Below are positions 45,604 to 58,028 of a DNA stretch of 64,000 nt, piece by piece. Source of the DNA: Craterostigma plantagineum (Eukaryota; Streptophyta; Magnoliopsida; Lamiales; Linderniaceae); contig JAPQWV010000302.1 in assembly GCA_027422505.1 (NCBI GenBank), forward strand, positions 1-64,000, written 5' to 3'. A model generated the notes under the pieces. The model did no database searches and was not told the origin of the DNA. It saw nothing but the letters and a program-made list of their open reading frames with translations. How positions within the stretch are numbered: position 1 is the first letter of the stretch; every line of letters starts with the position of its first letter. The translations under genes were made by a program, and so were the position numbers.

Positions 45604-47142
45604 TTGTTTTTTTCAGACGCGGAGATTGTCCCGGAGGATTCCACGAGCGACGGGATAAACTACAGTGAGCATTTCCGCGAAGGAGGACGATTTCCGACCG
45701 ACGTGGAAGCCATTAACTGGGCGAAAGGCGTCGCTATTGGTCTTGGTTTCGAGGTGATAATTTCGTCGCACAAAAAATTTGGAACAAAAAAATTGATTAG
45801 ATGTTCTCGTGGAGAACGTTATAGAGGCAAGGAGGATGAATTGGAGAGGATGTCGAAGTCTAACAAGTGCAGGTCCGTTTGTAGTCATAGCACAGCAGGA
45901 TCCAGCTACTAGGGAATGGTACGTTCGCACGGGTGCACCCGAGAATTCCATACGCAATCACTCTCTGATACAGTATCCCGAGGGACACCGCCAGACGAGT
46001 GGGTTAAGCAGCCAGGCAAAGAAGGTCGTAGAGGAAATGAATGCTGCCCAAGCGAAACCAGCACATATCCTCTCAGCGATGAGGGCTCAACACGCAGAAG
46101 ATAACGCGACGATCCGACATATGTATGATTACAGAGATCGTTTGAAGAAGCAATATTCTGAGAGTCGAGACGTGGTGAGCCAGTTGATGCACCAGGCGAC
46201 AGAGTCCGGATATTTTGTTGAAGCGCTGAGAGACGAGGAGACTAATGTGCTGACACATGTCTTTCTCGCACACCGGAGTCACTCGCACTGCTGAGGACGT
46301 ATCCTTATTTTATTGGGATTGACTCGACGTACAAGATAAATAGATATAAAATGCCTCTAGTTGAGATTATAGGGATGAGTCCCTGTAATCACAACTTTCT
46401 GTGTGGGTTTGCCGTCATGGAGGACGAGACGGGGAGAAGTTACGGATGGATGTTGCAGTCTGTCAGGGATATCTAGAGCCAGGTGTCCACCCGTCGGCGA
46501 TTGTCACTGATCGTGAGTTGGGCCTTGTTCGACCGGTACATATGGTATTTTCCCATTCTCACCATCTGCTGTGCACGTGGCATATTTATAAAGATGTGGA
46601 GAACAAAATTTATTGGTTGGGGGGAAGAGCAAAAAGACCGCAGCTCACTTCACGCACAAGTCCTGGAAAACAGTCGTGGAAGCTCCGACGGTTGACGAAT
46701 ACGAGAAGGCAGTGAATGACATGCGTCTACGTTGGCTAGCCGACTCAGAAATCGTTAGTTATGTTGAGCAGACGTGGTTGGTGCATAAGGAGAAGTTCGT
46801 CAGATCTTGGAGGAACCAGGTGCTTCATTTCGGGAACACCACTACATGTCGTGTGGAGAGTGCTCATAGCGAGCTGAAAGGATGGCTGAACTCAGCCACT
46901 TGATCACTTGACACCGTATGGGTGAAGGTGCACGAGCAGATTCAGAACCAGTTGATTCGCATCAGAAAGGTAAATACATTATTATTACGTGTCAGAGTTC
47001 CTTATCTAATAATTTTGTTACTGTCGACATGCAGACACTTGAGGAGTCCCGGTCGAAACGACCTATTCCGATGTCAGGATTTCCATTCCTAACATTATTA
47101 TACAGAGTTTTCACACCATGCAATATTAATTACGGGAAATGA
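45604..47142 (+). pseudogene. MULE transposase
   Basis: A FAR1-like N-terminal part (about 45,604-45,960: FPTDVEAINWAK and GFEVIISSHKK) leads to a charged linker and then the catalytic MULE domain. First Asp: YFIGIDSTYKINRYKMPLVE (D at about 46,321). Second: SAIVTDRELGLV (about 46,508), followed by CTWHIYKDVENKIYW. Third: NTTTCRVESAHSELKGWL (E at about 46,857). An intron is visible at 46,970-47,034 (AG/gtaaat...atgcag/AC), after which the reading ends with a stop at 47,142. Frame breaks near 45,860, 46,290, 46,473 and 46,900 show it is not active as it stands, though all three catalytic residues survive. Confidence 0.85.
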
Positions 47143-47149
47143 GCTGCAA

Positions 47150-47690
47150 CATTATTTTGTATTATTAATATTATTTGTTAATATTATTATTTTTTTTGAG
47201 GTTATTATTTTGTATTATTAATATTATTTGTTAATATTATTATTTTCTTGATGTTATTATTTTGTATTATTTGTTTATATTATTATTTTTTATGTTATTA
47301 TTTTGTATTATTAATATTATTTGTTAATATTATTATTTTGTATGTTATTATTTTGTATTATTATTATTATTTGTTAATATTATTATTTTTTTATGTTATT
47401 ATTTTGTATTATTAATATTATTTGTTAATACTATTATTTTCTTGATGTTATTATTTTGTATTATTATTATTATTTGTTAACATTATTATTTTCTTGATGT
47501 TATTATTTTGTATTATTATTATTTGTTAATATTATTATTTTTTATGTTATTATTTTGTATTATTAATATTGGTTTTTTAATAGTATTTGTTAATATTCTT
47601 TGTATTATTATTTTTGGTATTAATATTATTTGTTATTATTATTTTTTTATGTTTTATTATTATTCAATAAAAAAGTACGCGTTCGATAGT
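47150..47690. repeat. AT-rich minisatellite between transposase and PMD gene
   Basis: About ten imperfect units of roughly 50-60 bases with ttattattttgtattatt, aatattatttgttaat and, in some units, cttgatg. It separates the convergent 3' ends of the two MULE genes. Confidence 0.88.
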
Positions 47691-48845
47691 TAGAAATAAT
47701 ATAAATAAAAAAGTACGCGTCCGATACATAAACGAAAGACAAATAAAATACAACCACATCACGGGGCATTGCGCCAGCGACGTCGTACATGAACTGGCAG
47801 ATGGCAGGGAGCGATAGAACTCGTGCATGATGTCGGGCTTCACCCGGTTCCTGCCCTTGTCGACGAACAGGGTCGACCCCAATAGAATCCACAGCCAAAC
47901 AATCGCCTGGAACCCCGCCGGCCGACCCACCCGCATCCTCTGCATCACATCTTTCGACGCAACCCCACCGCCTCTCCAAAATCCCCTCAGCACGTCTGCT
48001 GAGACGCCCATAATCTCCCTCGCGGCGATCTGCTGGTCGCCGGCGTTTGGTGTGCCCGATACCGTCGTCCCGTCGATCGGGATACGCACGATCTGCTCGA
48101 CGTCGTGGAGCATGATCGTCATCTCCCCCCACGGCATGTGGAAGGTGTTCGTGTCGGGGTGCCAGCGCTCCACAAAAGCGTACAGAAGAGGCTGGTCCAA
48201 GTGTACCAGCATGGCATCTGTGAGGTGTAAAAGGCCTGTGCCATCGATCTCGCTCTGTGTCTCCGACGGTAATTGGCAGTACCACTGCTTAAGCTGCCGA
48301 AGCACTAACGCCCGCTGCTCGCACTTCAGCAGGGGCCTCTCCTCCTCACCCATCCAGATGCGGGGCGCGATGTGCCCCAAGTAACTAGGGATCACCTCGC
48401 CATCTTGTGGACCACCTGGCTGTGGCCCCTGCACCCTCCAGGAATCGTCATCTAAGACCCTGGAGCGCTTGCTCCCTATTTTTTTTTTACGAATACCACA
48501 TAAATAAATTTAATTTTTGGTACGTATATTAAGACACAACATCGCAAGTCAGTTTATAATGAAGAAGGGATGTACCTGAGGAGACCGGTATCGCATGGTC
48601 GTCGGATGACTCAATGCCGCATCGTAGGGCACCTCCTCATCCGCATGCGCCTCCTCATCCGCATGCGGATCGTGATCCGCATATACAGAATGAGAATCAC
48701 CCGCTCGCTGCCGCCTCTCCTCCTTCCGTTCCCTACGAACGGATGCATCAACGCCGCGCGCCCTCGTATGACGCTCTCCAGATCCGTCCAACGACGGGGA
48801 TCTGCTGCTCCCTCCGAGTAGGGACTTCCCACCCTTAGCCTGCAA
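47664..48845 (-). pseudogene. Plant-mobile-domain (PMD, MAIN-like) gene captured in MULE
   Basis: The main exon (48,434 leftward) reads LLKCEQRALVLRQLKQWY, LLHLTDAMLVHLDQPLLYAF, VERWHPDTNTFHMPWGEMT, IMLHDVEQIVRIPIDG and LWILLGSTLFVDKGRNRVK. This is the start and core of the aminotransferase-like plant mobile domain (PF10536) seen in MAIN/MAIL1 and in many transposons. After about residue 195 the reading diverges (HEFYRSL...), so the domain is cut short by a deletion or frameshift near 47,800. An upstream open stretch at 48,549-48,845 with HADEEAHADEE repeats may be a first exon, but its splice sites are not certain. PMD proteins act in transcription and silencing; in this MULE the role is unknown. 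Confidence 0.75.
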
Positions 48846-49550
48846 TTAGATATTTATTATAAATAAAAAAATAAAAAATAAAAAAATAAAAATTCGACCG
48901 AAATCTATTTTCGGCCGGGCCATGACCCGATCGAAATTCGATTTCGGTCAAACTACGACAGCCCAAAATCGAAGATCGGTCACCGCAGATCCGACCGAAA
49001 TCGACTTTCGGTTGTGAACAGTCCGACCGAAACACTATTTCGGTCGGATCTGCGGCGACCGGCAACCGATTTCGGTCGGCCAAGCCATGACCGAAATCGG
49101 ATTTCGGTCGTGACTGACGCGACCGAAATCACGTTTCGGTCATGACTTGGGCGGCCAAAATTTCGCTTCGGCCGTGCCGTTTTTCGCCCTACTTTCCGTC
49201 CGATCGACCGTTTTTCAGCCTAATTCGACCCGTTTTCGACAATCTATCTACGTACGAATGAATTTTACGACAATTTTCTTACCAATAGTGACAGCACCCC
49301 CTTTCCCTTTCTCTTTCCTTGTCGTCGATCCATTGGGATTTGCAAAATTTGCTGTTTTTTTGTCTGATTTGGTTGTGTAATTTGAAAAGTGTTGCGGCGT
49401 AAAGTACTTTAAATAAAAATTCTTACTTTTTATTATATTTTACCTTTTTAAATTAATTTAAATAAAAATGGGCAAAAACGTCTTTTTCCAGCCCTTTAGG
49501 GGGCGGTAACAAGTAAAAGTGGGGCGGTAAATAGTAACTCCCTATAACAA

Positions 49551-49925
49551 ACACACAGATTGTCAACACTATATTTTGTGGAGAGAGCTCAGTTGTATCA
49601 ATGAATAGACATACGATACTGATGCTTTTTAGTCTTTTTATTGATCCAAGTGTTCCATGTTTTGTTGTAATTTTTATTTATATTTGTGGAATCTTTTTAT
49701 TGATATGGTTGTTATTTTGGGTAAGTACCACAACATATTCATAAAAGGTATTGCAAACACATTAAAATTGTACTATAATCGTACTAACAATGATACTACA
49801 AATACATTAAAATTGGTACCACGTATTAGAAACTATGTAAGATAAAAGACAGTTCCAAACATATCTAAAAAAAACTACGACATGTCAGCAAATCTTTCGC
49901 ATGCCAGATAATGTTAGACGTAAGG
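49551..49925. other. Intergenic, no gene seen
   Basis: Flank between the MULE and the next element; AT-rich, with short repeats of aatacattaaaattggta. Nothing recognisable. Confidence 0.6.
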
Positions 49926-52900
49926 TTTTATCAAGGGTTAATTAAAGATCAGGCCCTATTAAGAAGTTTAACTTTGTGTTCAGGCCCCATTTGAATTTGA
50001 ATTAGGATAAAGGACCTACTTTTTAGAAAATTCAGTGAAAACTACCTAAAGGCTGCGAAAAGACATAATTATCCCTGACATATCCGAAATTTACCACAGA
50101 ATGCCCAAATAATCCAATTACAGTTGTCAAAATAATTATAACAGTTTTGGGCTGAAAAAAACATTTCTATTCATTTGGATAACAAATTGTCTGTATTGAG
50201 TACAATATCGCATATATTTAGTAACAACTTTATCAATTATAATATCAATACTAATAAAACGAATAAATCAGAGAAAAAATACATAAATGATGTAATAACA
50301 CATATTTAACAAAACATATGCCAAATCGACTAAAAATACCTGAAGATGCGATAACAAGTTTCAAAAAAATAATAACAGTTTCGCATCGATCCGATCGAAA
50401 CGAGATTTGACGTTCAGACCCGAACAGATCTCCACGATTGTGATTATATAAGGTGAAATTATCTTTAATTTGATCATAAGTGTTGATAAGTTTCGGATAT
50501 TAGTGACGTTAATTGTGAGAAAATAAATATTGCCCGTATAGCAGAAAATACCACGTTTCTATTAGTAAATAACAAATAATGTCGCAGAAGTAACACATCA
50601 TTCAAAAACAATACCGCCTTCCTGCAATAACGCATTCCTTACACTCAAGCGTTCGAAAGAAAAAATTCACGTTCCAAATCCGACCCATTCTCGACGTTAC
50701 CAACAGCATAAAGTTGTATCGGCTTCAATTTTTCATGGGTATTCATAATCAAAGAGAATTTTCGAAGTTCATAAAGCACGAATGCTACAAACATAATTCG
50801 GAATTTCGTTTAATACGGTGAAATCTCGACTTTAATGACCGGAATAATGTAAATTCGACACAATTTCATCATGGGCCTTAGTTATCGACGACAATTATTG
50901 ATATTAATCATGGAATAACGAAGAATTTTGATGAGATCTAAGCGGTAAACTTTGCTAATTAAAATGGTTACTGAATAACACTTCATGCTTTCTGGGTAAC
51001 AATTCGTGTAACAATAATACCATATTTCTTGATATTTATGTGAATCTCGACTTTAATGAACTAATAAGGTAGATTCGACTAAGTTTGATCACGATTCATT
51101 TTAATTGAATGAGATTATTAATGTTGATAATGTGATAACGAAGAATTTTGATGAGACATAATATTGGAACGTTTGTCAATCAAAAAGTTGGTTGGTAACA
51201 CTTCATGTATTCTGAGTAACAATTCACGCATTCTGGGTAACGAGTCACGCATTCTGGGTAACATATCATTAAGAACATTCTAGAAGGTTCATGACTGTCA
51301 GAGATATTAACACATTGCCTGCAAATAATACCACATGTCCGATAAAAAATACCAATATATGCAAAATTTATAACAAATTTGTAGCTACAAGTACCACAGA
51401 ATAGCTAATCAATACCACATTACTATTTCGATTAAATTTCGTTCATAAATTCATTTCGTTAGGATATATAAGATTGACATTCATGGAAATAGATGATATG
51501 ATGAAGGTAAATCACAAAATTTCTTTAAAAGACATGTTTTGTGAATGTTGATATCAATATGTGAAAGTTGAGATAAAATATCATGTAAACATATAGATCT
51601 TTCTTCACAACATACACTAGTATCTCTTTTTATGAGACATAACGTTACGAATTTTATCACAAACGTATTCAAAGTTCAAATTAAACCATAAATATCATTT
51701 TATATGTCGTAAATCTGTATTTGATACATTTTTGAAGTTATTTGTTAAGGAATATTAACAGGATGATTCGTTAACGTCACCAGTACTAGATTGCCCGCAC
51801 GTAATACTACATGTTTGCTATAAAATAACAATGCGAACCTATCCAATGACGTGTTTACACATAATGATACCACATAACAGGTTTCCAGTACCACAATACT
51901 AATCCGATTAATTTCGTTCATAAAAGCACATTGTTCAAGATTTACAAGATTAACATCTTGTAAATGTATGATTTGATGCATTTATCACACCAAATTCCTT
52001 TAAAAGCTACATTGTTCGATTGAGGTGGATGATAGTGAATGTTCGAGGTCAATAGTTATTCAAAACATAAACTATTACTTTGTTCATTGAAACATCACAT
52101 ATGAGTTTCAGCACGAATGCCATCATTCAAATTAAAGCACAAATATCAGTTTATATGTCGTAAATCCTGAAACCTTAAGGGTAACCCTGAAACATTAAAC
52201 CTTAATCTCCATAAACACATAACCCTAAACCTTGGTGCGACAACTACAGCAGTTGATAACACATAAGCAACTTTTAGTAACATATCTAACTAAATGGATA
52301 ACAGTTAAATAGTAATTAGTAACACATTTGCACTGATATAGCAATCACGCTAAAATCTCAATCGTTGCATAAATCCCGCCCAATTAACCCAACCAATCCA
52401 GAAATTCCGCCCAAAATTTAGCAAGTACAGTAAATCAATCCAAATCCAGCCAAAACCAATATCCCGCCCAAAACACAATCAAGCCACAAATCCCGCCCAA
52501 AATTTAGCAAGTATAGTACCACTTCATGGCAATACAATAATATTTAATGTTTATTTAGTGACAAATTCTGTACTTTTAGTAACAGTTCCGATAACAACAA
52601 GTAACGCTTTGGTTTTATGTAGTAACAGTTTCAATGTCAAAAAATATCGAAACATGCCTTCTAAAAAACGTAACAGTTCCATTTTAGTAACGCTTTCGAT
52701 AGAACAAGTAACGCTTCTATTTTATTTAGTAAGAGTTCCACGTCAAATAAATCGAAACAGGTCTGCTAAAAAACATACATCAATACATATGAAAACAAAA
52801 GTAGGCCGTAGTATAACACTTCAGATAAAAAAAGTAACGGTTCGATTTCATGTAGTAACAGTTCTATGCCAAATTATCGAAACAGCCTGCTAATAAAATA

Positions 52901-53943
52901 CCATACCAATACTTATGAAAAACAAAAGGAGATCAGAATATACCACTTCGGATATTCCAAGTAACTTTTGAGGTAGTAACAATTAAGTGCCCCAAATTAT
53001 CGTAACAGGTCTGCTAAGAAAAATAAAATAAACATCGACACTTAAAATAAAAATACGTCATAATATACCATCTTAGACAATCCAAGTAACGTTTCTATTT
53101 CATGAAGTAACAGTTCTGTGCCAAAAATTATCGAAACAGGTGAGTTAAACAAAATACCACAACAATACTTTTGAGAAACAAAATTAGGTCATAATATACC
53201 ATTGATGACCAAATCGATTGTAAGTTACCTTTTGTATCATGATACACTTTGTTCGTACGTTTATAACACGAAAACATAAATCAGTAGCAAGAATGCATAA
53301 AATAGTAACACTTATTCCAGATGAATCGACGCCTTCCATACGACCACTTTCACACAACGTACGTTTCAAAAGTGATGAGGTGACGATTGTTCAAAATTGA
53401 CAGAGCCTATGAAATGCCCAAACGATGGGTACCTCGAATACACAAAGATTAGCTGCAATTGCTACGAAATTATAGTTCGATTTGGCCCGTTTTTTCTCGA
53501 ATTTCAAACCGTATAAAAATTCATCAAAATTCTTACATCGTACTTCAACAATATCAGATAAATTCTACGTGGCACGTCGACATTGATTGGTTGATGGGGT
53601 AGTCGATTGTGCTCGATTCTGTGAAAACTGGGTTTCGATTAGCCGAATAAATATAAATCTGTAAGAAAACATTTTACTATCACGAAGTAACATATTATCA
53701 GTTTAAAGTAACGTTTATGGTTATTACGGTAACAAATCGTCAGATATCTGTAACATAAATATGGCGTCGAATACCTCTTCACAGAACCCTTTACGAAGGG
53801 TATTTTAGTCAAAACATAGTTTGGGTCTTTACCTTTGAATTTATCAAAAAACTGGTCCTTCAAACTAAATATTATCCTGACATGGCCTGATCACTAAATT
53901 GAAACTTTTCTAGGGCCTGATACGTAATTGCCCCTTTTATCAA
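49926..53943. mobile_element. Non-coding MULE-like element, 4.0 kb, 9-bp TSD
   Basis: Element 49,935-53,934 with TSD ttttatcaa at 49,926-49,934 and 53,935-53,943. The ends are inverted: GGGTTAATTAAAGATCAGGCCCTA on the left and, on -, GGGGCAATTACGTATCAGGCCCTA, continuing with AAGTTT and a second TCAGGCC (TIR of at least 60 bases). Nine-base TSD and long TIRs indicate Mutator type. The interior has no open frame above about 110 codons. It has internal duplications (50,870-51,260; 51,420-51,560 with 51,890-52,020) and a tandem array at 52,540-53,210. Confidence 0.88.
52540..53210 (+). repeat. Tandem array of ~130-bp units in MULE-like element
   Basis: About five imperfect units contain, in order, taacgctt or taacgttt, ttttat, agtaacagttc, tgtcaaa...tatcgaaacagg, ctgctaaaaaa, atacca, atgaaaacaaaa and gtcataatataccac. 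Spacing is 100-140 bases. Confidence 0.75.
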
Positions 53944-54730
53944 CTAGAATATTTCTGTGAAGACTAAACATTTTTAATACTGGTATCATAGTCACACGTA
54001 ATAAGGTACTATAAAGAGATTACAAAGGTGCCTACCATTCACAATTTGATACTATATATTAGGGCAAGCGTTTTTCGTTGCTATTCGAATTAGCTCCAAC
54101 GCAAAAACAATTTAGTGTAAATCTTTTATATGTTTTATTTCGTATCATATTTAACAGATTAATCCTCGAACTCATGAGTTTGTTGTTTAAAACCCAAGCT
54201 TCAATATAAGAGATGGTATATGGTAAGAACCTTCCGTTAAGTATTTTGAATATTCGAAACCTTCAAATTATGTTTTCGAATAAGATGTCTACACCGTAAA
54301 ATATAATTTATTTACAGATGTTTAGTCTAAATATATTAGTTTAAGGTAACAAATGAGTATTTGTAGATCGTAAACGGACCGTCAATATATGGTACCACAT
54401 CCATTGTTGTCTTGATACCATATCTCGTCACATTAAGGTACTTTTTTTATACTTTATTATGGCACCACATCAAGGCGTATCGAGGTACCGCTTCCTTTTA
54501 TGTTGTTATTTAATATGTTCGTGTTGGGATACATAACCATGTGTATAGGGTTAAACCATCAAAATTGATATTGAGTGAAACGTATAACCAAGCATTGTAT
54601 TAGAAAATTATGAGTTGAAGGTGTAGAGAATTCCAAACAATATAGTGAAACGTTCATCCAAGAAACCACACTTACTTTGGAGATTGAATTTCAAACTACA
54701 AATCCTTAATTTTAACGGTTACGTATGCTA
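53944..54730. other. Intergenic, no gene seen
   Basis: AT-rich flank. Short words such as ggtaccacat recur. No open frame or RNA gene recognised. Confidence 0.55.
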
Positions 54731-55344
54731 TGTGAAACAGGCTTTTTTAATAAAATAATTGAAAAAAACATAAAACATTAATAAAACAATTACGAAATCA
54801 AAACCATTAATAAAATAGCGAAATTCGTAAAAACTACGTTAATTTTATACGAGTTACTAGTCCACGGTGGCATACATGGCATTTCAAGTAACTCGTAATA
54901 ATTGTATATGAGTTACTATTAGATGTGGTTTTTTGCAAATGTGGATCCCACAATTTACTTTTACTCTTTTGTTTTAAATGCACACTCACTACTCACCATC
55001 TCTGTGAAGTGACAAACACTACTCTTCGTAAGCATTTTATGACATACAAAATTAATTATTTATTATTTGATTCAGAATTTAAGTGTAAACTTAGTAATAT
55101 TTTTGGATGTCTATCTAATTTAATATGAACCAACTTTTTTATCATCAATTGTCAATGTCAGGTACTAACCCCTTGGCCCAGGTAACAAGTCGGTCACAAG
55201 TATTTTTTCTTTGCAAAAAACCACATTTGTATGTGTCCATTGTTGTTAGTACATCTAATAGTATCTCGTATACAATTATTACGAGTTACTTGAAATGTCA
55301 TGTCACACTGTGGGCCACCGTGCACTAGTAGAAAATATAGCATA

Positions 55345-55610
55345 CGCCACGGCACTATGGGCGACGGTTACCAAAAATGCGTCGCCCAAAATAGACGCGG
55401 TGGCATTTTGGTTATTATTTTCAAGTTTCGAAGCTCATGGGCGACGGTTATGCTAAAACATGCGTCGCCTAATCCCACGTCAATATGGGCGACGGTTGTT
55501 TCCCAGAACGCGTCGCCTATAGGTTTAATTTTTTTTTATTTTTTTTGTTTACTCATGGGCAACGGTTATGGGTAAAATTAGTAGCAACCGTCGCCCATAA
55601 TCCTTTTATT
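55345..55610. repeat. CACTA 5' subterminal repeats
   Basis: Alternating gggcgacggtt and gcgtcgcc words, presumed transposase-binding sites; pairs can form hairpins (for example gggcgacggttaccaaaaatgcgtcgccc). Confidence 0.75.
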
Positions 55611-56048
55611 AAGACACCTTCCTCACTTCATCATTTCGACCGAGACCAAAAACAGAAAACCGAACGGGGCTTTGTGGCGATTTTCCGGCGAAATTGAACG
55701 TTTTCCGACCTATCACAGCTTGGGGAGCACGATAAGAACTTCATTATCAGTTTCCCTCTTCCTATTTTGCGGTATACGGCTTAAATAGTTCGAATTTGGG
55801 GTTTTTCGAAATATTAGGTTTCGAATTTTTGAGTTTTTGGAGCTTGATTTGTGCGATTTCATAGCTTATTGTTGTTTTATAGTTAATTTAAGGTTGATAT
55901 TGAACTTGATCTTTGTGGAGATTACTTTTTTGGGTGAAGTTTGGACAAGTTGGAATTTTTTGTTGTAAATTGGCCGCAGCCTCTCCCCTCTCGGCGAAAT
56001 TTTCCGGCGACGTCGACTCTTTGCCGACGATTCTGGGCTACTAATACG

Positions 56049-56238
56049 GTAAGCCCTTGTTTTTGAGTGAAGTTTGGAGAATTTGGGAATTTTGGTTGAA
56101 TTCGTCGAAAATCGAATTTTTCATATTTCTTTAATTCGATAAGAGAATAATTACGTGCATAATTTTGAGTCTGATATTGAGCTTAGGACAGTTTTATGTC
56201 GTTTTTTGCTAAATTAATCGTTTTTGTTATAATTCCAG
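56049..56238 (+). other. Intron in 5' UTR of CACTA gene
   Basis: Donor acg/gtaagcc and acceptor aattccag/gt flank the segment; the ATG at 56,244 follows six bases into the next exon. The upstream exon (about 55,640-56,048) has no long open frame and is likely 5' UTR. Confidence 0.6.
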
Positions 56239-56243
56239 GTACA

Positions 56244-58010
56244 ATGTCTTCGGATCCCCCCACATCTTCTTCGCCTGGTACCGAATCAAGCGGGACGAAT
56301 AGGCGCAATAGAGGCCCTTACAGCATGAAGAATCTACGTAAGAACTTGAGTGCTGCATCGGATGAGTGCATCTTGCAGTTCGACGACGCTGGTACATGCA
56401 TCGGCCCTGACAATGATTCAAGGGTCAAATTTAGCAACTACATTGGTCACGTTACAAGATCACAGATTACCGACTACGTGACCAATTGGCGCCAGATCGA
56501 CGAAGGGCTCAAGGAGGTACTTTGGGCAGATGTTCAGGTAATTTAAATGATTATTTTATATGTCTTCATTACCTGTCGTATATTTGATATTAATACCAAA
56601 GTATTTTATCAGCGGGCCTGGAACTTGCCTGATAATTCTGCTATAAAGAAGAAGGTTCTCAAAAAAGCTGGTGAGCTTCGCAAGAATTGGAAGCACAAAT
56701 ATGCTGTCAAGGAGAAGAAGAAAGGGCCTGAGTTGGCTAATGAATACGAGCACCTCAGTCAGGAAGCACTGCGGGAGTGGAGGGACCATAGGGAAGCCGC
56801 AGAATTTCAGGTGATATAAAAGGCCCTCTAATTTCCCATATATAAAATAATATATTATATCTATATATGTTCACACCTATTTTTTATGAATATTGCAGGA
56901 GATTAGTCAGAAAGCTAAACAAAGTATAGCTCACAGCTTATACCCACACCATCTCGGCACGGCGGGGTATATAGGTCGGCGACCCGAATGGGTTAGCGAG
57001 GATCCGCTAACGCACATGCACCCTGAAGACAGGGAAATATCTGAATCAATCCTCCAAGCTAATAATAGAACTAAGGACTACTTTCGTGGCCGAATGAGCA
57101 AAGGAAAAGATGGTCAATATCACCTTGGCTACCAGTCGAATCGGGAGCTGGCTGAGAGATTTGTAAGTGTATTACTTTATAAAAGTATCTCACACAATAT
57201 ATATCTTACTTACAATTATTTCTTATTTAACAGATAGAGATGCACGCCGAAGAAGCGCGAGGAGAATTTGTCCCTAATAGGTACAAAGACGCGTTGTCGA
57301 GAGCTGTAGGAAAACCTGATCATAGAGGGCGGCCTAGAGGATGTGGGAAGGATGAGACGATAATGAGCGTATTCGGCAACCCATCCGAGCTATCGAGGCC
57401 CTCTTTGAGCCAGATTTCCATGGAACAAATGAGGGCCGAGTTGAGGGTGCAGTTGATGGCCGAGATACGGGAGGAGATGAGGGCCGGTTTAGGAACGAGA
57501 TGCGAGAGGAAATGAGGTCTGAGATGAGGGCTATGCTCGCTCAAATGCGAGAAGAAGAAGTAGTGGCTCAGGGCAATGTTGGATTTGACCCTTCCAATCA
57601 GATACCGAGTTCTCGCGGTTCAGGAGGAAAAATCTCAGGTCCATTTCTGTTGTCGATTAATGTGACGGTATGCATTTATTTTTAATTGCTGTGCAACGAC
57701 GAAATGTCTTAGTAACATTAACAATTTGTTCTTTTAATATCGTATAGTATCCTAGGGTTCGTTTGATGTTAGACCTCAACGGGGCGTTAGAGTTTGTTGG
57801 TCTAGGCACTGTCTCTGAGGGACGTTCCCATTCATGGGACATTGGTTACGGCAGACAACCTTGTTGTCTCCGTTGATACCGTCGTTCTCGGCGAGGTCGA
57901 ACTGCCTGTACCGACATGCATCTGACAACTCTTGGAGATGCATTAGGCAGCTACGTTCAGTGGCCAATAGAGTTAATACGTTCAAATAATGCGGTAATAA
58001 AGTACTATTT
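56244..58010 (+). CDS. CACTA gene, N-terminal part: transposase-24-like region plus DUF8039-like segment
   Basis: ATG at 56,244 (MSSDPPTSSSPGTESS). Exons 56,244-56,537, 56,613-56,810, 56,899-57,162 and 57,234 to about 57,638 join in one frame with GT-AG introns. Landmarks: MKNLRKNLSAASDECILQFD, GPDNDSRVKFSNYIGHVTR, then KKKGPELANEYEHLSQEALR and YHLGYQSNRELAERF. This is the plant transposase 24 (PF03004) type found in ORF1 of CACTA elements. A 1-2 base frameshift lies near 57,490, in a repetitive Met/Arg/Glu coiled-coil-like stretch. A later segment (about 57,770-58,000) ends TLGDALGSYVQWPIELI, resembling DUF8039, with one stop upstream. The gene then continues into the protease domain. It is nearly but not fully intact. 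Confidence 0.75.
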
Positions 58011-58028
58011 ACTGATTTTCGAATAATA

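Larger units (their letters stand above)
45010..49550 (+). mobile_element. Mutator-like element (MULE) carrying transposase and PMD gene
   Basis: Element 45,018-49,542, flanked by TATAACAA at 45,010-45,017 and 49,543-49,550 (8 exact bases; a ninth differs). Terminal inverted repeats of about 100 bases share CACCGCCCC, TTACCGCCCCCTAAAGGGCTG-like words and a following AT part. It holds a transposase pseudogene (+), an AT-rich array, and a PMD-domain gene (-), with arrays of ACCGAAAT/ATTTCGGT just inside each TIR (45,340-45,590; 48,890-49,160). Confidence 0.9.

Noticed and set aside
47647..48384. Second long frames overlapping the PMD gene on both strands
   Set aside because: GC-rich exon leaves all frames open; only the frame with the PMD motifs matches a family.
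50870..53400. Possible tRNA or small RNA genes in the non-coding MULE-like element
   Set aside because: No cloverleaf, A-box/B-box pair or other RNA signature could be found by eye; only internal repeats are seen.
55345..55610. CRISPR-like appearance of regularly repeated gggcgacgg words
   Set aside because: These are CACTA subterminal repeats in alternating orientation in a plant genome, not identical direct repeats with unique spacers.
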